The notes beneath the pieces were generated by a model. That model saw only the letters and a program-made list of their open reading frames with translations, was not told the origin of the DNA and ran no database searches. A stretch of DNA of 64,000 nt from Vishniacozyma victoriae (Eukaryota; Basidiomycota; Tremellomycetes; Tremellales; Bulleribasidiaceae), in NCBI GenBank assembly GCA_017654735.1, contig JADPYG010000091.1:372001-436000 (forward strand). Reading direction: 5' to 3'. The position numbers and the translations under genes were made by a program. Every line of letters starts with the position of its first letter. Within the stretch, counting starts at the first letter, position 1. Of the stretch, positions 56,829-64,000 are shown one piece after another.

Positions 56829-59676
56829 TTACCTTACAGCCCCACTAGTAACTCTTGCTATTTCTGCCCTGATTTCATTTAGGGCTTCTTGAAGTGCTTT
56901 TCCATCTTCATATTTCCTCTGGGCGTTTGCATCTGATATGTACGATCTGGATGTCAGCTCACTCTCATGCACCTCTTCTCCTTCTCGTATTGACACCTTA
57001 CTCCTCTTTCTCTTGTTCATTGTAGGTACGAGGAGAATTCGCGGGAGACGGGGGGGAAGGGGAGAAGAAGAGGAAAAAGGAAGAAAAAGACTCACTCAAG
57101 TTGTGCCTCCTGCTCCAATAGCGGTTGTAGTAAAACAGCAATATCTTCTACCCCATCTTCAATCCCTTGAGCTTTCAACTGTTCTGCCAGTGTCGTTTCT
57201 ACAATTGCCATTTGTGATCGTTTACCCTCAGCTAGGCGTTTTTGGTATCGTGGTAATGCCTGAGATCAGTATTCCGAGGTACAACGAATACTAGAGAGAA
57301 GAAGTTGGACGGGGAGATAGAGATGATAAGGAGAAGGGGAAAAGAGGAGATTCTAGGAGAATGAAGACGAAGAGGGAGACATACTTGAACTTTCAACATT
57401 TCCTTAGTCAAGAAAGTAGCTGCCATTCTAGCAACTGCCCCTTGGACAGTAGCTTGATTTCCACCTTCTTCACATTGTATACTCGAGATCCGTTTTGTTA
57501 GGTGTTCGTATTGGAGTAATAAGGCCATTAAGGTTTTATGGGTGAGGAGTAGATCTTCGGGTGGTTCGATTGAGGTTTCGTTTGATCTAAACATTAGCTC
57601 TTGTTCCACTTTCTTGAATCTGCCCTCTTCAGAGCTTGCAGTCAACCAGGACGACCATCGGGAGATAGAAGAGGGGAATGAGAAGAAGAGGACGTACACT
57701 AGATCTTCCATCTGTTCTTCAAAGTCCGACATTTGGGCCTCTATCTCCCTTTGAATGGTCCGTATCGTACTATACAATCTAGCGAATCCATTGACTCGTG
57801 ATCGATCCGCAATCTTTTGTTTACGTCTATACCGTCAGCTTCTACCACACGTATGACCGTGGACGGCCTGTCGGCCTGTGATGACCTATCGGCTTTGGAC
57901 GTACGATACAGTCCCCCAGCAATCTTTACATACCCTCACTCCCCTCACTTGAACCTCTTTAACCTCTCCATCCCCCTTACCATTTGTACTTGGCCCAGAC
58001 GATGACTCGTCAATCTTCATCCACCCCACGAACCCTTCTTCCACCTCCTCCCCCCTTCCTGATTTCCAATCAGCAACCAGGAGTAGACTACATTTATCCC
58101 TCCTTGTCCCTGGGGGTAATTGGCCTTCAGAGGCGAATAATTGAATTTGGACCGCCAAGAGTGTCGAGGGCGTTGGAGGGAGGGAACAGACTATACGCCC
58201 GCATACTCTACAGTGATGTTTTCGGTTTGATAGTGAGAATGAGGATCTATGTCGTTAGTCGATGAACAGCAAGAGTAGAGGGACATACAGGCATATACGA
58301 CATTTCCGAACTTCAGAATCGTCTTCCCATTTCACAATAGCCTGTTCGGCCGCTGTTATTAGCTCCTCTCCTACGTCTTACTGGGAACATGGACTTACCC
58401 CTTTTTCTAGCAGCCTCTACCTGATCAGGGGGATTAGCAACCCCCTTCAAGCCTTTCCACATATCTTTCGCCTTCATTGCGTCTAATGCACCGTCTATAC
58501 TTAGGATTGATTTCCGTTTATCAGCGAGGGTGAGGTTTGAGGAAGTTGATGTGGAGCGAGGCATCATGCCTGGCGGCAGAGGTTGGGCCGTGGGATTGAA
58601 ATGTAGATCCACAAGCTACCTGTCAGCTATGATTCACTAGAAATGTGTGGACGTACCTTTGCCCAACGTCTTCCCAGACGGCCCTCCTCCTTCTCCCTCT
58701 CTTCTGCCATCCTCTTCCGATCCGAGTGGAATTCCGCCGTACGATCATGCTTCACCCCCGCAGGTTGGAATCCCACTTTATAGGGCATGCCTGCACTTCT
58801 CCATATCCCATTCGCCGTCGAACTTGATCGTGAGGGCGTAGGCGATGCAGAGGGTATATAAGACATACTAGGTGATCTCACGTGATTGGGGGCTGGATGT
58901 GAAAAGCTCGCTCGGGGTTTCGGGTTCAAGTGCGAAGGACCGTGGGGTGCGTGTATCTGTATTTGGGAGGAGTTTGTATTTGTTCGTTGATGTCCCGGAG
59001 GTTGAGGGGTCAGGGAGGAGGAAGATGGAGAATTTGAGAGGGAGAGTGAAGGGCGGTGTAGTCCTGTTGAAGTTGGTGGTGAGGTCGCTTGATTCGTAGG
59101 TGTTGGGGCTAGGCGTGATGCGTTGACTGGTAAGAGTGGTTTACGCCCTGTCGCCATTTGAGATACTGGTACCGTAGGTGTGGAGAGTGTATGAATCGGT
59201 CCAGGCGGACTAACCACTTTCCTCAACCCATCCCCTTGTGGTGCTAGAATCCCTAATCCTTGCCCCGAAGTCTGGCCAACCGCATGGAAAGAATTCGGCC
59301 TGCTCCCCAGTCCAGCCCTCTGTTCCAAAGTATTGACAGTCCCCCCAAGGCCAGAACTGACGGTACTAGCAACACTAGCAACTCCATTCACCGTATGTGC
59401 CAAGAACTCTCTTGTCCTACCTTCCCCCCTAGGTGCCCAGGTAGATAACCATGCTTGAGCTTTCCCAAATGAATTGTTATTAGCATCCGACCCATCTTGG
59501 GAAATGACGGATGCAGAGGATGATGACCTCGTACGACGTGGTTCGGCCAGAGGGGGGACGAGCGTAGGTGTAGATTGACGGGGGGTGTTTGTATTCGATC
59601 GAGGAGGAGTGGGAGCTATTGAACCGAATCGACGTGGTTGTGGCGAATGTGCTGATGTTGGACCGGGGGATGTCAT
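56829..59676 (-). CDS. VAC1: FYVE/rabenosyn-type endosomal tether VAC1 (PEP7)
   Basis: Binds PtdIns3P and Rab5-type GTPases and promotes Golgi-to-endosome fusion. Start MTSPGPTSAHSPQPRRFGSI; about 340 residues of Ser/Pro/Thr-rich disordered sequence follow. The VAC1 core begins MPYKVGFQPAGVKHDRTAEF, HSDRKRMAEEREKEEGRLGR. Then SILSIDGALDAMKAKDMWKG, AIVKWEDDSEVRKCRICLSS and FSLSNRKHHCRVCGRIVCSL: a complete FYVE finger (W-x2-D, R-K-H-H-C-R) once the acceptor at gacatag is used. RVCKDCWGTVS closes the finger. A coiled coil follows (YSTIRTIQREIEAQMSDFEE), and MFRSNETSIEPPEDLLLTHK, EALNEIRAEIARVTSGAVR at the end. An in-frame ATG farther upstream at 59796 exists but is not needed. Confidence 0.9.
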
Positions 59677-59844
59677 CCCGGTTAGGTAGGTATAGATGTG
59701 TTGACAAGGTAGAGAGTACCAAGAGATAGTGGACAGTGGGGACGGTGACGATGTTGTTGACCGAGGACATTCCGAGTGACACGTGACTTGGTACATCTTC
59801 TTCTTTCATTGCATTCATACACTATACCTATACATACATACACA

Positions 59845-60093
59845 ATGGGGAGATCAGCAAAGTTCGCAAAGAGACCAACAAAGAAAGAGAAGGTAGCTTC
59901 AAAAACTGCAAAGGAATCGAGGAAACCGATACCGCGACAGCCATCACCTGTAGAAGAGAGAGGGGATGAGGAGGGAGTCAAAGGGCCAAAGAAGAGGAAG
60001 ATGATGCGGGCTAAGGTGGATCAGGTGCGTGGCTAGCTTCACATCGGTCGTATGATCAAGAGCTGATGGTTGTAGCAGCTAGGCAAGGCGTAG
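59845..60093 (+). CDS. Small basic protein, possibly nucleolar
   Basis: Proposed exons 59845 to about 60024 and a short last exon ending with the stop at 60091-60093. About 64 residues: MGRSAKFAKRPTKKEKVASK, TAKESRKPIPRQPSPVEERG, then PKKRKMMRAKVDQLGKA. Nearly one third Lys/Arg, with PKKRK as a nuclear-localisation-like motif. I do not recognise a named family. The last exon (LGKA-stop) is weakly supported; the basic body is clear. Divergent from VAC1 with 168 bases between starts. Confidence 0.6.
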
Positions 60094-60263
60094 GCTGCCG
60101 GCAAGGCTTTCAAAGTCCCTCGTTATCTCGCCAATATCATTTCACTTCAAATTTGCACCATTACGATCATGACGACCTAATTTTGTTTTACTATATATAT
60201 GCAATGCATGGAATGTATGTATGCTACTCCGCAGTATTATAAGGCGCCCTCTACCTCGCAGGC

Positions 60264-61676
60264 TTAAGCCTTCGCAGGCAACTTTGTAGCCTTCATCTGT
60301 AACCATATTCGGTACATTTTCAACTTCAATTTCCGGTTCACCAACTGCCATATCAGCCCGACCCACCAGATAATATAGTGACGTACCATTCGCCTATCCT
60401 CCCCCGAATCTTCAATCTTGAACATTGCCCCCTCCGTCCCCTTGGGTGGGGCAGTGACCAGATCCTCGAGTTCTTTCTTTGGGAAGAAATAGACCCTGGT
60501 TCCATCTCCTCGAATATATAGTCCGGGATAGGCTGGATCTAGTAGTCTTTCTTTCTTGATTCGTAGTTGGGCTAGATCGTGTCGTCCATAGTCTCGGATG
60601 AAGAGGGTTCCACCTGGTTTCAGTGCCTGTGTGTCAGTGATGACCATGTAAAGAGAGAGAGACTTACGGCGTAGAGGTTATGGATGGCCTGATCGAACTC
60701 CTTGGGATGTAATGCGGAAAGAACGTAGATTACAGTGATTACATCCACTGAATCTGGTTCCAATCCCTCAGGAAGGGTATAGGTGGTAGATGAACCAGCA
60801 GGTGGGTGGGAGGTAATATCCCAAACTGCGGCATGGAGGACACCTTTTCCATTTGGTGGTTTGGGATATAATGGGTTTGCCTATTGTCAGCTAGGAATTG
60901 GGGAGGAACATACCTTGACGACTTCGACTGCTGTTGAGGAGTAATCTGTCGCCCAGATTGTCAAGTCTGGGTTCTCGTTATGTTGCAGTAAAGGGAATGC
61001 GGTATTTCCAGCGCCCTAACAGTCAGCTCAGTCCACTACTGGTCGCGTCAACTCACACATCCTACTTCCAGTATCGTTTGCGGTCCAGACTATACATCAA
61101 TACACGCAACACTTCTCAACGGTGACCTACATCCGCCTCTGTCCTCGCGATCAATTCGGGGAATTCCAATCTCAGCCATGACCTGTTTTTGAAGAATCTG
61201 CCATTAGCATCTAGCACTAAATTAGTCCTGGCACTTACCCCTCCTGATGATTCCCGTAAAACTTGTTCCAATGGCTCGCAGGATCGTCGTTGTACTTGTC
61301 TCCTTCATCAGCTCCTCCCCTCCACGCCAAAAGTGGACATACCCCTCAACTCCTCCTTGACTGGATTCGCGCGATGATTCTCTTCAATCTCTGCTGCTCG
61401 CTCCTCGAAATCATCAGGCAATTCCGCATGATCCCTTCCATCAGCTCACCATAAGAACTAGACGTACCAAGCATTAAACTCGAAAGGATCTTCCCCTTCT
61501 GCTAATTTCCTCGCGCCAAAGCTCGAACCGACTGGTGGCCCATTCTTTTTATGCCATTTATCGTATGCGGTCAATACTTTCGGTGGACTCGATGGGCCTG
61601 CTTCTGTAGTTGGATCCATTGTAGTTATACCTCTCCTTATTTGACGCGTAGCTATGGTCCTTATAGCTCTTAGCAT
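60264..61676 (-). CDS. tRNA m3C methyltransferase, METTL2/TRM140-like
   Basis: Methylates N3 of cytosine 32 in tRNAs for Thr/Ser/Arg using S-adenosylmethionine. Spliced segments: YDKWHKKNGPPVGSSFGARK, then a region with YNDDPASHWNKFYGNHQEGF, FKNRSWLRLEFPEL (family W..FY..H...FFK.R.WL..EFPEL), VGCGAGNTAFPLLQHNENPD (SAM-binding GCGAGN), WATDYSSTAVEVVK, TVIYVLSALHPKEFDQAIHN-like exon, KPGGTLFIRDYGRHDLAQLR, IKKERLLDPAYPGLYIRGDG, TRVYFFPKKELEDLV, NRKLKLKMYRIWLQMK. Two in-frame starts: MLRAIRTIATRQIRRGITTM from 61676 looks like a mitochondrial presequence, while Met20 (61619) would give a cytosolic form. Confidence 0.9.
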
Positions 61677-61854
61677 ACAATAACAGTATAGCTGATAATG
61701 ATAAAACCGAAATCTGATTGTATACTAATCGGCCGAGTAATTCCGTGGTATAATTTACCCTGAATTCACTCTTCGAGAAACATAGACACCTCTTTACTCT
61801 TGTTGGCTCACTCTAACTGTCTATACACCTTACTCTATACTACATTCAATCAAA

Positions 61855-63286
61855 ATGATGACTCCATCTATCAGACAGTCAGTCGCTGGACTAGCTAGGG
61901 CTGGTGCTTCTCGATCAGCAAGGGTCCCTGTATCCCGAACAATGGCAACATTGACAGACGAGAAGAGAGTGAGTCACTTGTTACAACAGTCAAACATATG
62001 CTGACAAGTAGCTACCCGCCAAGTATGGAGGTGAGCTTCTCTTGAGGGTGCTTGTGAGACGACAGACTAATGACAGGCAAATACACCGTCACTCTTGTCC
62101 CTGGTGATGGTATCGGTCCCGAGATCACTGACTCTGTCAAAGAGATCTTTGATGGACTCAAGGTCCCAGTCGAGTGGGAGCAGTACAACGTCTCTGGAGA
62201 GACTGCTGCTGGAGAAGGTCTCTTTCAGCAGGCAATGGAGAGTTTGAGGAGGAACAAGGTCGGACTAAAGGGTGAGTCCCCTTGTCTAGATATATATACC
62301 AAGTTGTGTTCGAGTCAAACACTAATCGCAGGTATCCTCCACACCCCCATCGACCAACACGGCCACAACTCATGGAACGTCGCCATGCGTCAAACCCTCG
62401 ATATCTACGCTTCCGTCGTCGTGTGCAAATCCCTCCCAGGTTTCCCTACCCGACACGAAAATGTCGATTTCGCCATCATCCGAGAAAACACTGAAGGAGA
62501 ATACTCTGGTCTCGAGCACTCTTCTTTCCCAGGTGTCGTAGAGAGTTTGAAGGTTTCCACCAGGGCCAAGGCTGAGCGAATTGCTCGATTCGCATTCGAC
62601 TTTGCCATCAAGAACAACCGAAAGGTAGTCCCTTTCCTACGTATGGTGAGGACAATAGCTGACCTCATAGAAAGTCACTTGTGTCCACAAGGCCAACATT
62701 ATGAAGCTCGGAGATGGTCTTTTCCTCAACACATGTAAACGAGTCGCAGAGCAAGAGTACGGACACACTGGAATTGAATTCGATTCCATGATTGTCGACA
62801 ACACTTCGATGCAATTGGTTTCCAAGCCTCAGCAATTCGACGTCATGGTCATGCCAAACTTGTACGGAAACATCGTTAGCAACATCGGTGCCGGTATGTC
62901 ACTCCTCCCCTTTCATATACAATGCTGATATCTCTAGCACTAGTTGGTGGACCCGGTATCGTCCCAGGATGTAATTTCGGACGAGAATACGCTCTATTCG
63001 AACCTGGATGTCGACACGTCGGAAAGGATATCATGGGAGCCAACAAGGCTAACCCCGCCGCCATGATCCTTTCTTCAACCATGTTACTACGACACCTTGG
63101 TTTGGAGTCTCAGGCAAATGTTATCGCTTCTTCGGTTTACGATGTTATCAAGGAGGGAAAGATTAGGACTGCTGATATGGGTGGTGGGTCCCTATCTCCT
63201 GTTCGATCATGATGGTGACTGATGAATTAGGAAACACATCGACTACCGATTTCACCAAGGCTGTTCTTAACAAGTGTATGGCTTAG
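61855..63286 (+). CDS. IDH1: NAD-dependent isocitrate dehydrogenase subunit 1, mitochondrial
   Basis: Oxidises isocitrate to 2-oxoglutarate in the TCA cycle as part of an octamer with IDH2. Start [20 protein letters not shown], an Arg/Ser-rich mitochondrial presequence. Spliced reading: [200 protein letters not shown]. Exon 7 ends [18 protein letters not shown]. The ENTEGEYSG and MPNLYGNI motifs favour the regulatory subunit (yeast Idh1-like) over IDH2. Introns are short except near the start. Confidence 0.95.
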
Positions 63287-63400
63287 ATCGAGTACTGAGT
63301 ATATTACAGGTTATATACATATGGATCAGGTACCATTGACATCATGAACAATAAACACGTAACCCGGAGACGAAATTGATGATCGATGACGACTGCTCCT

Positions 63401-64000
63401 CTAGAACTCCTCTGTGACTATAACTGATCCTTCGCTTTGTCCATGTGGTTCCCGTGTGGGCACAGCGGCGTCAGAGTCAGTGAATCCCGGGGGCACGACG
63501 TGGCTTCGAATATCTCCGAGCTCATCTAAGGGAGGGAGGGCGTCAACGAATTCTCGCTCAGTCGCAGGGAGCGAATCGATCCATGGATCGACCCATGGAG
63601 CGACGCGTGTGGGGTCAGGATAGGCTTCTCGCACAGTCTCATTTCTTGCGCGAGCTGCTAAAATGTAAGGAGCGAATTGGAGAGCAGTGTCCGCAAGACA
63701 GAGATCCGGCACATCCACCCCCGCCCGACGAGCATTACGGCGATAGCACGTCTTGACTGAATTTCAGTGTAAACACGTTCTTTGTGACTCACTGTCCTCA
63801 TAATTTGGAAGAATCGCCTCTGGGTTCCAGTATAGGTTCATCGGCGCGGTACCATTATCAAGAACCGAACGTATGGCTCCCAATACAATGTCCTCGTCGG
63901 AAAACGTCGGCCACAACCTTGTAACTGTCTCACGTTGACTTTCACTACATGGTAAGTTCTGATACCGCTCTATGCACGAGACTTACGCATCATGATCCAT
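63401..64000 (-). CDS. Unknown protein, truncated at the right edge
   Basis: C-terminal part only; the gene enters from the right. Three exons are visible on -: the edge exon, about 63795-63954, and 63401-63758. Readable text includes LPCSESQRETVTRLWPTFSD, EDIVLGAIRSVLDNGTAPMN, LYWNPEAILPNYED joined to IKTCYRRNARRAGVDVPDLC, LADTALQFAPYILAARARNE and the end SEGSVIVTEEF. No family recognised. The composition and splice signals look like the neighbours, so it is probably a real gene. Confidence 0.6.

Noticed and set aside
58180..58300. Degenerate FYVE finger in the VAC1 gene
   Set aside because: An apparent gap in the finger came from choosing a late acceptor; the earlier gacatag acceptor restores RKHHCRVCG.

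Overview
The window looks like nuclear DNA of a basidiomycete yeast, most likely of the Tremellales (Cryptococcus/Kwoniella type). Nearly every gene is split by many very short introns (about 34-60 bases, with a few of 150-300). The donors are mostly gtaagt, gtatgt or gtacgt, and a ctgat/ctaat branch point sits just before the acceptor. Genes are closely packed on both strands and there are no operons. All protein identities here were read by eye from spliced translations; no database was searched.

Layout. 1-26.7 kb is ordinary housekeeping DNA: a truncated amidase, a conserved fungal protein, sideroflexin, TIP41, a fluoride exporter, mitochondrial ribosomal protein bL33, a CUZ1-type AN1 zinc-finger protein, an Asteroid/XPG-like protein, a four-helix membrane protein, a CWF23/DNAJC17-type J protein, a BolA protein, a prenylated ubiquitin-fold (UBL3/MUB-type) protein, PAN3, deoxyhypusine synthase and MAD1. 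Next come a 2.6 kb gene-free stretch (26.7-29.2 kb), a second conserved block (cyclophilin H, ribosomal protein eL14, a CYS3/MetR-like bZIP factor, a Rab5 GTPase, a Mei2-like double-RRM protein), and a cluster of four diverged paralogous multi-pass membrane proteins (39.3-51.8 kb). That cluster is interrupted by a 4.3 kb gene-free stretch (45.9-50.2 kb). 52-64 kb returns to conserved genes: SIR2, a long low-complexity protein, the FYVE protein VAC1/PEP7, a small basic protein, a METTL2/TRM140-type tRNA m3C methyltransferase, NAD-isocitrate dehydrogenase subunit 1 and a truncated unknown gene.

The most unusual content is in the two gene-free stretches. They hold ten copies of a short element (about 35-47 bases) made of two adjacent hairpins followed at once by a run of 5-8 T. 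The stem sequences differ from copy to copy while pairing is mostly kept, the second loop is GACG in nine of ten copies, and about half of the first hairpins have UNCG- or GNRA-type tetraloops when read on the T-run strand. All four left copies lie on + and all six right copies on -, so every T-run points inward toward the intervening gene block. I know of no named family that matches. The pattern suggests a multicopy structured RNA or a structured 3' end, possibly terminated by RNA polymerase III, but transcription cannot be seen from sequence.

Functional links among neighbours are loose, as expected for a yeast genome. VAC1 and Rab5 belong to the same endosomal fusion pathway but are 21 kb apart. 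Several gene pairs share short divergent promoters: CWF23/BolA, DYS1/MAD1, eL14/bZIP, Rab5/Mei2-like, SIR2/54.3 kb gene, VAC1/small basic protein and METTL2-type/IDH1.
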